NCBI GenBank assembly: GCA_027186245.1
Contig: CP114481.1
Span: 42,377,501 to 42,441,500 of the forward strand
Source: Coriaria nepalensis
Lineage: Eukaryota; Streptophyta; Magnoliopsida; Cucurbitales; Coriariaceae
Direction: 5' to 3'
Length of the DNA: 64,000 nucleotides
A program made the position numbers and the translations under genes. Position 1 is the first letter of the stretch. Each line of letters starts with the position of its first letter. Below the pieces are notes generated by a model that had not been told where the DNA came from, did no database searches, and worked only from the letters and a program-made list of their open reading frames with translations. Of the stretch, positions 53,946 through 64,000 are shown in pieces.

Positions 53946-55287
53946 GCATATGATTTTGATAGTGACTTATGTATGCGAAGAATAAATCAAATTGAATTGA
54001 AAACATTGACTAACATGTTTTACTAGATTCTTTGAATTATTATTTGAGGAGACAATTTAAGAATTGATGAGTTTTAGATCTTGTTTATATACTTATCAAA
54101 TAAAATTGAATTGGTATTCGAAAGATAAAATTTAATAAGAACTTATAAAATCTTGAATGAAATATAATCTTGATTGAATTTGAGCCGACACTTCTTCTAA
54201 CTTCACTATTAATTATGTATTTTTCATGAACGAATTAGGTGACATGCTATACATGGTTGGCAAGATTGGGATGTCTATTTTCAAACCCAAATGGAAAATC
54301 ACAATTCAAAGTCATGATGAAAATATTATGGCATATTTAGTCAAGCATATACAAGATGACAGAATGCTCGAATATGCAGTAATATCATCTTGTGGAACTC
54401 TATGAGGGCGAATTTGGTGGAGCTAGGAAATGGTACATACCTTTTTAAGAAGACCCATAATTCAACTCTTCAATGAAAAGCACCTCATATCATTCTAAGG
54501 TCGGATGCAAAAGTTATTCAAGTTTAAGTGACAGGTGTTCAGGAGGACATATTTGAGAATAAAAGTTATGACAAGCATTTAATGTGTCCCAAATGGCTAG
54601 ATTATGTGCCAAAGGGCTATTTTTATTTTTAAGCCCTTAAAATGGATTCTTTATGGCTGAGGGAAGGTACCCTATCATCTATACTTGAGAGACAAAGTGC
54701 AAGAACACTTTAGTTATTATTTTCATCTCTTTCTTGAGTGCTTCTCATTTGCGAGCAAAAAAACCTTGTAATATTATTCTTTCACTTGACCTATCACTTT
54801 CATATATAACTCTAGAGAGGTTATACTTGTAAGGTTAATGATCAAATCATTGTAAGGGGTTCGGGTATGAGAATCTTAAGCTTGTGGGATTTAAGCGGTT
54901 GAGTTGGAGAGAGCTTAGTAAAATTCTTATAAAGTTACAAGCATTTGGAAGCTTGAGTTGTAAAGGTTCGATTTTTGCCCGTAAGAAGAATCAGAATAGT
55001 GGAAAATCAATAGAGGAGCTCGGAATGGACATAAGCATGAGTTTGGTTGAACCATTATAAATCTTGTGTTTGTACTTCTATATTCCTTAATCTTCTTATC
55101 TAGTGCTTAATTTCAATTGTTCAGAATTTTGATTGATTAGAATTAGAACTCTTGAGGTTTTCGGAAATAGTTTTTTATTCATTTTTTAACTTTCGTAAAG
55201 AAAATGCTAACATTTTAATTGAACCAATTCACTCCTTCCCCCCCACCCCCCTCCCATTAAGTTCACTTATTCTAGTGTGCTAATAAT
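53946..55287 (+). repeat. SIRE/Maximus-type Copia 5' LTR, left boundary uncertain
   Basis: The end part has features typical of this group: a GTAAGGGGTTCGG stretch (54853), a U5 rich in CTTAA steps, and the phrase AACCAATTCACTCC followed by a C-run (55218-55255). It then runs up to the primer site. The left end could not be fixed between about 53950 and 54500. Confidence 0.6.
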
Positions 55288-55300
55288 TGGTATCGGAGTC
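55288..55300 (+). other. Primer-binding site of the SIRE-type Copia
   Basis: TGGTATCGGAGTC matches the initiator tRNA-Met complement with two changes. Confidence 0.75.
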
Positions 55301-55349
55301 TGGTCTCTTTTTTTTATAGGCTTAACATCCTATAGTGAGATCTTGGACA

Positions 55350-56640
55350 TGGCACTCAATAATTTCAAAATGATTAATGGAAAAAGTTCAACAAAGCTAC
55401 CCTAATTCTATTGAACGAATCACAACGTTTGGAAGACAAGGATAACATGATATCCAATGCAACATTTTACGATATAGTGGATGTGTGTAAGGAAACGAAT
55501 TACGAAATCTAAAGAAGATGGTTGGGACGAATGGTTTGGTGCTGAAAAGAAGAAAGCTGAAACAAATGTTAAGGTGTTGCACATGATTTTTTGTGCCCAC
55601 ACTCCAAATGTCTTAAGTCAAGTCTCTTCTTGCACGCCAAGGAGGTTCGAGACAGATTAGAAACCACGAACGAAGGTACCGCTCAAGTGAAGGAAACAAA
55701 GGTAAATCTTCTTGTTCATGATTATGAGTTATTCAAGATGAAACCGGAAGATAATATTACTCAAATGTTCTCTAGATTTGAGGAAATCTTGAATAGATTA
55801 GCATCCTTGAGGAAGAATTACACAAATGGAGAAAATGCGAGGAAAATCTTCAGGAGCTTGCCAAGCTCTTGGGAACCTAAATTAATGGCTATTGAAGAAG
55901 TAAAAGATTTGAACTCATTGAAACATCATGAACTCATGTGAACTCTTATAACCCATAAATCAAGAAAATGAGAGGTGAAGAGGAAGAGTCAAGCAAAAAG
56001 AAAGGAAAGTTGATAGCTCTAAAAGCTTCATCAACTAGTGATGAGAGTGATGAAGAAGAACTTTCCCTCTTGACTATAAAGTTCAAATCATTATTGAAGA
56101 AGAAGAAGTTTCACAAGAATTCGAAATTTGATAGGAACTATAACAAAGAAGACACAACTTCATAGAATTTTATCAAATGTGTTGAATCCAAAAAGGTGGG
56201 ACATATGCTTGCATCCAAGTAACTCAAGCAGATTGAAAATAAGTTCAAAGCAAGAAAAACTCTTGCATCATGGAGCAATGAAGATTCAAGTGATGACGAA
56301 TCCCATGAAATGGAAATGGCTAACATATGCTTCATGGCTAAGGAAGATCATCTTGAGGTACTACACCCATCTAACTATTCTTATAATTTTGATGATGATA
56401 ATTTTGATGATGATAATTTTGATGAAGATGACTTATTAAATGTTTTTAATGGATTAATGGAATCTTTAGTTCTAGAGAAGAATAAAACAAATAAGCTTTT
56501 GAAACGAGAAAAGGAACTCATCTTTCAACTTGATGAAACAAAATTTGTTTTGAAAAGTTTAAGTGTTGACAATGAATCCTTAAAGGAGTATGATTCTTTG
56601 CAAAAGAAAAAATGATTATTTGACCTTAAGTTTGCAAAAT
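55350..56640 (+). pseudogene. SIRE-type gag, split by stops
   Basis: The frame 55591-55941 reads VRDRLETTNEGTAQVKETKV, YELFKMKPEDNITQMFSRFE and ARKIFRSLPSSWEPKLMAIE, the UBN2 gag motifs. After a stop come an acidic, Ser-rich linker (STSDESDEEELSLL, 56027-56071) and a stretch of short Asp-Asn-Phe repeats (FDDDNFDDDNFDEDDLLNVF, about 56388-56450). A coiled-coil-like tail (LVLEKNKTNKLLKREKELIF) follows. The usual CCHC between them is eroded (KCVESKKVGHML). This long gag with a coiled coil is characteristic of the SIRE group. Confidence 0.85.
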
Positions 56641-56689
56641 TTTGTCGATGGAAAAAAATAATTTGACAAACTTCTTGGAAGCCAAGGAA

Positions 56690-58056
56690 GTGTTTATAAT
56701 AAAGCCAGTTTAGGATATGAACCGTCCTTGAAAGTTAAAAGTTTTGAAAACTTTTGTGTCCAAAATACTAATGAAGTCAAACCCTCATTTAGATGTTTTT
56801 GTTGTTGCAAAGTAGGACATATAACTTCTCTTATTTTCTTAAAAATAATATTATTAAGAAAATCAAACATGTATGGGTTCCTAAAGGAATCTTGAGAACT
56901 AGACCAAACCAAGTATGGGTACTAAAGGCATCAATTTGGGTTGTATTATTTATAAGTACAAAGTCGAAACAAATGATACTTGGATTGTGAATGCTCTTGG
57001 CACATGACCGGTGGCAAAATTCAATTCTTCTCTCATGAGCTTAAAAAAGGTGGTAATGTAAATTTTAGAGATAATTCAAATGGAACTATTTTTGGAAAAG
57101 GTTAAGTAGGTTTGAAATATATTAAAATTGATGATGTGTTATATGTGGATGGTTTGAAACATAATCTACTTAACATAAGTCAACTATGTGATAAAGGTCA
57201 TAAAGTGTCTTTTGAATCAAATATTTGCATTGTAACTAATAAGAGTTCTAATAATGTAAGGTTCATAGGAAAAAGAAATAGAAATGTGTATGTTGTTGAT
57301 TTGAATGCCTTGGATGGTGATACTTGGTTGGTAGCTATGAATCTTAATTAATAATGGATATGACATAAAAGGTTTGGACATGCTAGCTTAGATTTGATTG
57401 CTAAATTATCTAAGAAAGAGCATGTTAGAAGACTTCCTAAAATCAAATTTGAAGTTGATCATGTTTGTGATGCTTGCATAAAAGGTAAACAAACTAAAAT
57501 TTCTTTCAAGTCCAAAAATGAAGTAATAACTACTAGACCTCTACAATTTATTCTTATAGATATATTTAGATATACTAGGACATCTAGTCTTTGTGATAAA
57601 AATTATGGTTTAGTATTTGTTGATGATTTTTTTAGATTCACTTGGATATATTTTCTTGCTCATAAATATTAAGTTTTCAAAATTTTGTAAATTTTATTAA
57701 GAAAGTTTAATATGAAAAGGGTTTCTCTCTTTCTAGTGTAAGGAGTTTGAAAATGAGAACTTTGAATTGTTTTGTAATGAAAATGGTTTACATCATAATT
57801 TTTCTTCCGTAGGAACACGACAACAAAATGATGTTTAGAAAGAAAAAATAGATCTCTCTTACATATGTTTAGGACAATGTTACTGGAAAATAACTTACCA
57901 AAATATTTTTGGGCAAAAGCTATTCATACCGCTTGTTATATTCTAAACCGTGTTTCCGTAGGCCCATTTGAAAGAAAACACCATATGAATTTTACAAAAA
58001 AAAGAAATCTAATATTGCATATTTTCATACTTTCGGATGCAAATATTTTATGTTAA
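56690..58056 (+). pseudogene. SIRE-type protease remnant and integrase
   Basis: HVWVPKGILRTRPNQVWVLK precedes the protease, which is broken (a frame-changed WIVNALGT and CGCSRHMTG-like remnant near 56985-57020). IDDVLYVDGLKHNLLNISQL and CDKGHKVSFES start the pre-integrase zone. RFGHASLDLIAKLSKKEHVR, then VCDACIKGKQTKISFKSK, give the zinc region. NYGLVFVDDFFRFTWIYFLA holds a catalytic Asp. The last frame (57865-58056) is MLLENNLPKYFWAKAIHTAC and YILNRVSVGPFERK. Stops and shifts lie between the blocks. Confidence 0.9.
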
Positions 58057-58530
58057 ATAATTGAAAGTATTCTTTAAGAAAATTTGACTCTAAAAGTGGT
58101 GATTAAATATTTTTAGGATATTCAACACATAGCAAAGCATATAGGATAAAAAGACATTACTTGTTGAAGAATCTATATATGTCATTTTTTATGAAGCCAA
58201 CTCATCTTGTGCAAAGAATTTGGATATTGATGAAGATGATATAGATAGAAGAGTTGAAGATTTTACTATCAAGGAGAATAATGATGGGAACAAAATTGAG
58301 GATGAACAAGATCTTAAAGCAGAATGAACCAATTCTTTCAAGAAAAAGAAAAGATCTTCTTCAAAATGAGATCTTCTTCAAAGAGTAATATAATAGTTTA
58401 ATTAAGAAATTAATGTGAGTGTGTTGCTTTTATTTTAAATATTGAACCTAAAAATATCTTGAATGTGAATGATGAATTTTGGGTGATTGCCGAAGAACTT
58501 GATATCTTTTTAAAAGAAAAAAAGAAAAGA
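58057..58530 (+). pseudogene. SIRE-type Pol linker and RT start
   Basis: KFDSKSGD*IFLGYSTHSKA followed by YRIKRHYLLKN is the F-L-G-Y-S segment after integrase. About 58440 reads IEPKNILNVNDEFWVIAEEL, the beginning of RT. The RT core is missing. Confidence 0.7.
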
Positions 58531-58709
58531 AAGTTTGACAGTAAGAAATTAAGTGGTCATTTTTTACCTCCTGAGTCAGATCCTTATTCAATCAAAAGCC
58601 CACATTCAAACTAAAGTCACTTTATTTATTAAAAACAAAATTTAAAACTCCATTCTGCTGAAAGTTGTACTTACCGTCTGCTCCTTACTGGCCGGTTTGG
58701 CCGTTTTTC

Positions 58710-58717
58710 TATAAAAC
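58710..58717 (+). promoter_or_regulatory. TATA box of the thaumatin-like gene
   Basis: TATAAAAC lies 144 bases before the ATG, with a C/T-rich leader in between (58760-58850). The spacing is normal for a plant promoter. Confidence 0.65.
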
Positions 58718-58853
58718 CCTACCATACTGACAAACCCAAGAAGACTAGGAAAGATTCAAAAACAACCTCATCAGTCATCACTCGACTCTTTCCTTCTCCT
58801 CACCTACTTTACTCTACGGTCTTTCTCACCTCCAACTCTCAAATCTTAAAGCC

Positions 58854-59983
58854 ATGGCAGCACTTGATCTAATCAAGTCCCTTCTCTCCTTCACTCTCTT
58901 CACCCTCTTATTCTCACACATTCCAGGTAATTGAGCTATCTCTCTCTCTCTCTCCCCCAATCTATTTACTTGTAACATAAATTTACTAGATCCAAACTCC
59001 CTAAATCCTCATCTCCTAAGTATTTGTCATTTACTTGCTCATAGCTAACTACAACTCACATTTTTTAAGCCCTTCAAAATTTGTTTATTCTTTATAAATA
59101 ATAATAATAATTTTTAAAAAAAAGGAAAGAAAATGTGGCCATATTGTTCTAATTTACCAACTGTCTGATTAAAAATTAAATGACTGACATTTGTGAGTCT
59201 AAATTTTAAACTGTGTTTGAGATCTTAAACAGACGTTTTATGCTGTAGATTTGATTAATCAATTAATTGATTAATATTTTCTACATATTTTTTACAGCGT
59301 CAATCTCAACCACAACAATCACCTTCTACAACAAATGCACGCACCCAGTCTGGCCAGGCATCCAACCCAGCGCTGGCCAGCCCATACTCACCAAAGGCGG
59401 CTTCAAGCTCCCACAAAACAAAGCCTACTCTTTCAACCCCCCCTCACTCTGGTCCGGCCGCTTCTGGGGCCGGCACGGCTGCGCCTTCGACCCCACCACC
59501 GGCCGCGGCAAGTGTGCCACCGGTGACTACGGAGGCTCGCTCTTCTGCAACGGCCTCGGCGGCTCACCACCCGCCACATTGGCTGAAATCACCCTAGGAC
59601 ATGACCAAGATTTCTATGACGTCAGCCTCGTAGACGGCTACAACCTTGCCATATCTATAATGCCGTTTAAAGGGTCGGGGAAATGCAGTTACGCGGGCTG
59701 CGTTAGCGACCTGAACTTGATGTGCCCAGTCGGGTTGCAAGTATGATCCAGCGATAATAGGCGAGTGGTGGCATGTAAGAGCGCGTGCTTCGCGTTTAAC
59801 TCGCTGAGGTATTGCTGCACTGGCAGCTTCGGAAGCCCTAAGTCGTGTAAGCCGACGGCATATTCGAGGATTTTCAAGGCAGCTTGATCTAAAGCTTATT
59901 CGTATGCGTATGATGATCCTACTAGCATTGCAACTTGCACCGGTGGCAACTATTTGGTCACTTTCTGCCCCCACCGCCGTTGA
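58854..59983 (+). pseudogene. Thaumatin-like protein (PR-5 family), two premature stops
   Basis: Exon 1 (58854-58926) encodes MAALDLIKSLLSFTLFTLLF and SHIP, a secretion signal. The intron 58927-59297 has GT...ACAG ends, and exon 2 starts in frame with ASISTTTITFYNKCTHPVWP. The thaumatin signature SGRFWGRHGCAFDPTTGRGK follows, then ATLAEITLG and DFYDVSLVDGYNLA, holding the family's REDDD acid-cleft residues. TGA at 59744-59746 follows CPVGLQV, and a second in-frame TGA lies at 59885-59887. Between and after them the frame stays open to TGA at 59981-59983 ([10 protein letters not shown]), giving 252 codons, the usual length. The conserved G-D-C-G-G reads GDYGG, losing a disulphide Cys. PR-5 proteins are secreted and often antifungal. 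It is likely a recent pseudogene, or encodes a protein cut at about residue 173. Confidence 0.93.
58927..59297 (+). other. Intron of the thaumatin-like gene
   Basis: 371 bases, donor CCAG|GTAATTG, acceptor TTTTTTACAG|CGTCA, AT-rich. It sits just after the signal peptide, splitting a codon after its first base, which is the common intron position in this family. Confidence 0.85.
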
Positions 59984-60459
59984 ACGGCAGGAGGGGCGCA
60001 CTCTCTCTCTCTCCCCCTTTAAATATATGATAATGGGATTTAATGGGATTTGTAGAGGGTTTTAATATATATATATTTTATTTTTGTTATTGATGGGAAA
60101 ACTCTCTTATGTGCTTATGGGACCTATGGAAATGTTGTTGCTTTATTGGAAGATTATGTATGAGATATTTGACTCTTAAACTTAGGGGATGAGCTATGTT
60201 TAAATTTTAAATTTTTAGTATCCATGGCAAGAATCGACCGGATTTCTAGAAAGGGTATCCATTTTTAGTGCCCCTCCTAACTCTACTGGATTTCAAACTT
60301 TCCATCTCCCAATCTGGTGCCCCACAGCTCTTTATTTTTTATTATTTCAATATTTGTTTCTCGGGAAGAGCTGACGGATTGAGCTAGTTACTCAAGCCTA
60401 AACTGTAATACTAAAATTTTGGTTTCAGTCCATTTGTTTGCACACTTTCTCTTATTTGT
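59984..60459 (+). other. 3' flank of the thaumatin-like gene
   Basis: It starts with a CT run and an AT-rich stretch (60058-60085, TATATATATA), as in a plant 3' UTR. I see no other gene. The minus-strand frame 59594-60001 is a shadow of the thaumatin exon. Confidence 0.5.
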
Positions 60460-62190
60460 GTAGACTGGAGGGCGCGGGTGCAAGGCGAATAAGAAATATA
60501 TGTTCCAAAGTATAACTGTTATACCTAAATAGAAAGATAAAAAGACTTGAAGATTAAAGTACTAAGACTTTGAAAATTTAAAAACGGTAATTTAAATTGT
60601 AATGAAATGAAATGTGAAATAATTGAAGATAAAAAAATAAAGTACATAGATAAATATACATAAACTAAAGGGAAGGTAAATAAATGTGAATTAATTTTAA
60701 ATCACAAGATAAAATAAAATTATTTCATTAAATTAAAAACTTGTTATCGTAATGAAAATGGATATGATATGATTACAAAGTGAAAGAAGAAGTAAAGAAT
60801 GTATAACGGATTATATTAGTTTTGAACACTAAGTTTATTGAGCGATTAATTTAAAAGAAGTATGCGAATTTGTGTGGCGAGTTGAGAGTTTGAGTATCAA
60901 GAATACTCAATGGATCACACAAGCAGTAGGTCTACTATTGATGTAAAAAACGTGCAAATAGCAAAACATAGAATACGCGAATGCATGATCCTCGGGTAAA
61001 TTGATCTGTCCTAAAAAAAGGGTAATATGCAGGCGTGCCAGAAATGAAAATATTTCGAAATTATGGTAATTTACATTGCGATAATACAAGTTGCGGATAA
61101 AGTAAAAATGATAAGATAAAGTGTAATAAGTTAAAACACAAATATACTAAAGGTAAGATAAATAAAGCATACATTAAATTAAAAGGTAATGTAAAGTAAA
61201 CTGTATAATTTAAATGTGCGATAAGTTAAAAAGCATTAAAATTGAATAAGGCATTGCATTAAAATAATGACATTGTACAGTAATGGAAAAGATCTGACTT
61301 AGTTACAAAGCGAAAGAAGTAAGATAGGATGCTTAATAGGTTATACCAGATTTGATTACTAAATCTACTGACAAGGAATAAAACAGCAAGTAAGAAGCTA
61401 ATTATAGAAAGTGGGTTATGAGTGTCATGATCGGGCATTGAACCTCGAAAGAGCTTTAGTGTGTTGAGCCTTGGAAGTTGCATTGCCCCTTTGGGGTGTT
61501 TTGATGGTTGCCTGTTTTGTGATTTTAACTTTGATGAAAGTTGTTATTTATAGACAATTGGAGACTTGGCAGCCAAGTAACTCAGAATTTTCGGAAAAAG
61601 CCTCTCTGGTTTAGAATTTACAGTTTAGTTTTCTGAAAATGTCTTTTCTAGTGTTGGACCTCTTGAATTAGTTAACCAAAACTTTCCCTTTGCAACTAGA
61701 CCCATTTCTATTTGTAGAGGGACCTCTGAATTTGCTTGAAACCCTTGGAATTAGTCAAAGGTCTTCTTTGATTTGCATGTTCATTTTTACTTTTGTTGTT
61801 TAATCTATAGACTTGATGAAAGTTTCGTCTAACTTTGCAAAAATGCCTTTAAAATCAGCCAAAATGGACTGCAATGGAGGTCAGTCGGCTAAGAATCGAC
61901 CAACTTATGGGCTTCATGATCTCAGGTAGGCCAAGCTTGTTCGTCCAACATTAGCTACCCGGTCAAGCCCTTCTGGCCGACTAGCGGCCATGGTCGACCA
62001 GCTTGTGGTTGGCCACCCGACCTTCTTAGTTTGTCAATTGGTCAGTCCCTTGGTTGACTCGATCATGTTTTTTGTCTACTTTGTCTCTTTTCCTATTTGT
62101 GCTATTTCCCTATTTGAATATTCCATTAACGAAGTTTCCTTGATTGGGTCAAAATGTGAATTTTGGCATCAATATATACCCCCCATTATT
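60460..62190 (-). mobile_element. Tat/Ogre-type LTR block, reversed, with internal duplication
   Basis: The minus strand from 61480 to 61031 matches the U5 part of 47330-47730, ending TTTCTGGCACGCC (61033-61045). A second, diverged copy of the same module follows from 60930 to 60460. The upper part (61490-62190) holds GGTCGACCAGC/GGTTGGCC-rich phrases like those at 46700-46800. No coding domain was seen. Confidence 0.6.
60530..61400. repeat. Diverged tandem copies of a roughly 520-base module
   Basis: GATTACAAAGTGAAAGAAG at 60771 recurs as AGTTACAAAGCGAAAGAAG at 61299. On the right of each are matching stretches (ATGTATAACGG.TTAT.. and ATGCTTAATAGGTTAT..). On the left are AATTAAA-rich runs. 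The offset is about 525. Confidence 0.65.
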
Positions 62191-62600
62191 TTTTTTATTG
62201 TGTATTCCAAAAATAATAGGAATAAAGGACACGATGTCTTTATACATTTGGCCTAATACCACTTTATTTTGGTCAAATTTAATATCATGTCAGCCCCTAG
62301 TGGAGAAAGCGACCCTTCAGAGCTTACGTTTTAATCGAAAAGCTCTTTCGGCCTTTCTTCTCAACAAACTTCTTTTGTTTCTCTTGAGCAAGATGAAGCC
62401 ACTAGGTAGTTCAAAAGTTTAGAGTTTGGCCCTACATTTGAGCATCTCACGATTTAAAGGCTACATCATCCGAGCTTACTTACATTGGAAGCAACTCCTT
62501 TTATGCTAAAGCTTGAGGCTTTTCTCTTGCAAGGCTTTGACTCTACACCTAGACCCTAGCCTTAAAGAGATTTTGATGGAGCTAGAGGGTGTAGTTTATT
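62191..62600. other. Unassigned stretch
   Basis: Some plus-strand phrases (LEKATLQSLRFNRKALSAFL and LNKLLLFLLSKMKPLGSSKV, 62300-62420) form an open frame of low complexity with no recognised motif. Confidence 0.25.
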
Positions 62601-63110
62601 CCTAACAAGCCTCTAACTAGATAAGGGTTAAGTTTAAGAGGATTGTCCATGAGAAAAGGCAGCTTATCTCTCTCCACAAAGAGCAATTTGAGATAAAGGT
62701 AGAAGTTGTCAACTGATATTTCAACCCATGACTTGGGACTCTACACCATGAATCAAAGGAAGTCGTGGATCTAAAAGTTCCCATGAGAAGTTTGAGCAAC
62801 TGAATAATGAGCACTTGGTCCTTTCGATCTAAATAGCCGATTTGGAGGCTCAGATCATCACTCTTTGCGATCGTTGATTTGACATCCATGTAGCACTCAA
62901 TGAAAGTTTTAGCATTTGCAATGGTTTAATCAATGATATGAACCGATCAGTGAAGGAACTTGCTCAAGCTCAACCTGTCGTTCAACGTCATTAAGATGCT
63001 CTAAAGACTACGACATAAATTCTAGCTAGTCTCGAACCATCATGGAACAGTCTTCAAGATCTTTTGCAAACTTTAAAGATGAACGGCCTGTAGGCCGCTC
63101 TCTTTTAGTC
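62601..63110 (+). pseudogene. Unrecognised coiled-coil protein remnant
   Basis: Forward pieces are FKRIVHEKRQLISLHKEQFE and IKVEVVN, a frame change, then ALNESFSICNGLINDMNRSV and KELAQAQPVVQRH. ILASLEPSWNSLQDLLQTLK comes before a stop near 63089. The charged heptad-like pattern suggests a long coiled coil. I do not recognise the family. It could be an accessory ORF of a Tat element or part of a plant mobile-domain-type gene. At least four stops are present. Confidence 0.45.
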
Positions 63111-63560
63111 TACTTTTCTGGCCAATTTTTGTATAATCGGCTAATTATTGTTTCCTTATTTGTATGAGTTTTATTTCATTGCCGATTTTATTAAGAATAG
63201 ATTTGAAGTGGATGATGTTCATTCTGATATTTTCCAATAAACCGTTTTGTAATAAAGTTCACATGTTTTCGCATGTTTGATCAAAAATTTGGTTGCTAAG
63301 GGCCGAATAATTGCATTTATTCCAAAAATCTCTAGAATATCCCAAAAAATCATATTTCCAGTTGGTTTTCAGCCTAGAAATTGCCCACCCAACTTGTTTT
63401 AGTCACGTAAAGTGGCCAATCTTCCCCCGGGCTCTCGACTGCTCATTGGGTTGGCCAGCATGGTCGGCTAGCATGGTCAACCAATGCTTGGGTGGGATGT
63501 TGGTTGCGGTTCGATCTCAGCCCTCCACTTTTCCTTTCTTTGCTACTTTTTCTATAAAAA
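63111..63560 (+). other. Non-coding stretch with a likely promoter
   Basis: AT-rich up to 63360, then a GGCCAGCATGGTCGGCTAGC-type patch like 61970-62020, then a TATA box CTATAAAAA at 63552-63560. It probably drives the ORF that follows. Confidence 0.4.
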
Positions 63561-63599
63561 AGTCCCTACCTCCATCCAAACCTCATAATTTCCCGTCAA

Positions 63600-64000
63600 A
63601 CTTTTCCTCTACTCTATTCTCTCTCAATAAAAGGAAAAACCCCACTCCTCGGGAGAAAGTGTTGCATAGGGCCAATGAAGTTGCTACTCTCTTTGCTCAG
63701 AACCCTCTCCCGGTCGGTTATGACTTTGTTACTTTTGTGAGAATCGGCGAAGGTATGACCCTCAGACCTTGAATTAAGGGTAAAAGGAATAACATTCCCC
63801 ACTGGGACACTTATCCTTTTAATGGACAGTTCCGATTTGAGGGTGATGAGATTGATAAGACCATTTCTTCGGTTCTAAACTTGAAGAGTTGGCCTTCTCT
63901 AGCTCCTACGGTTTGGTCGGGCTGGAAAGACCAGCTCACGCATTTTTACCTACCCCTGTGGCAATCCGCCAAACTAGCCAAGTTTATAGACTTAACTAGA
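63600..64000 (+). pseudogene. Unrecognised protein N-terminus, one stop, runs off the window
   Basis: The frame reads LNKRKNPTPREKVLHRANEV, ATLFAQNPLPVGYDFVTFVR and IGEGMTLRP, then TGA at 63770-63772. It continues in the same frame for 76 codons to the window edge (NIPHWDTYPFNGQFRFEGDE, SWPSLAPTVWSGWKDQLTHF, PLWQSAKLAKFIDLTR). One stop in over 130 codons suggests a recently active coding region. No good ATG follows the TATA box, and ATG 63473 lies before it. It could be the first exon of a transposon-related plant gene. I do not name a function. Confidence 0.55.

Larger units (their letters stand above)
55288..58530 (+). mobile_element. SIRE/Maximus-type Copia element, truncated in RT
   Basis: Primer site, gag, acidic gag tail, protease zone, GAG-pre-integrase, integrase and the first residues of RT are present in order. 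The 3' half is gone. It ends about 150 bases before the promoter of the thaumatin-like gene, so it lies in that gene's upstream region. Confidence 0.8.

Noticed and set aside
59267..59746. Thaumatin-like protein starting at the ATG at 59267
   Set aside because: That ATG lies in the intron. A better start at 58854 gives a signal peptide and correct splice junctions in phase.
59594..60001. 135-codon minus-strand frame across the thaumatin exon
   Set aside because: The GC-rich exon makes the antisense frame open by chance. The sense frame has family motifs, splice sites and a signal peptide.

Overview
The window is plant nuclear DNA, probably from a seed plant. It is AT-rich, lacks dense operon-like coding, and is filled with nested and decayed LTR retrotransposons. 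The one host gene is an intron-containing thaumatin-like pathogenesis-related (PR-5) gene near the right end (58854-59983), and it carries two in-frame stops. I see no tRNA, rRNA, CRISPR or bacterial features. Family names below come from reading domain order and motifs by eye; no search was run.

Layout. 1-1503 is a broken Ty3/Gypsy chromovirus (Tekay/Del type) running forward. About 1620-2965 is a decayed Copia-type LTR. About 3480-6240 is a reversed Tat-lineage Gypsy fragment (RT, RNase H, integrase). A second Tat element runs forward from an LTR at about 6300-6862 and resumes at 16256-22798. It is split by a nearly complete Tekay-type element on the minus strand (7457-16255) with two 1.6-kb LTRs, primer-binding site, polypurine tract, gag, pol and chromodomain. 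The Tat part is also interrupted by a solo LTR (19969-20604) with perfect GCCAC target duplications. A minus-strand Copia element (called Copia-A here) has its 3' LTR at 22799-24956, RNase H end at 24957-25650, an RT piece at 34937-35310 and an LTR piece at 35460-35852. Its middle is occupied by a second Tekay-type element (25651-34936) whose 3' LTR is 2.7 kb and contains a 71-bp tandem array.

From about 36550 to 44390 lies another reversed Copia-A-like LTR. It is split by a 5.2-kb Copia element that keeps gag but lacks nearly all of pol (36623-41855, perfect AGATC duplications) and by a solo LTR of the same family (42094-43320). 44613-48651 is a mosaic of LTR and Gypsy fragments. 48652-53570 is a forward Copia-A pol, followed by its 3' LTR start. 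53950-58530 is a SIRE/Maximus-like Copia element, truncated in RT. The thaumatin-like gene follows. 60460-62190 is an LTR-like block with an internal duplication, and the window ends in an unrecognised protein-coding remnant that runs off the edge.

No element here is clearly autonomous, because every pol region has stops or frameshifts. The parts of most interest are two successive gag-like reading frames in both Tekay elements, the gag-only Copia derivative, the repeat arrays carried inside LTRs, and the recently broken thaumatin-like gene.
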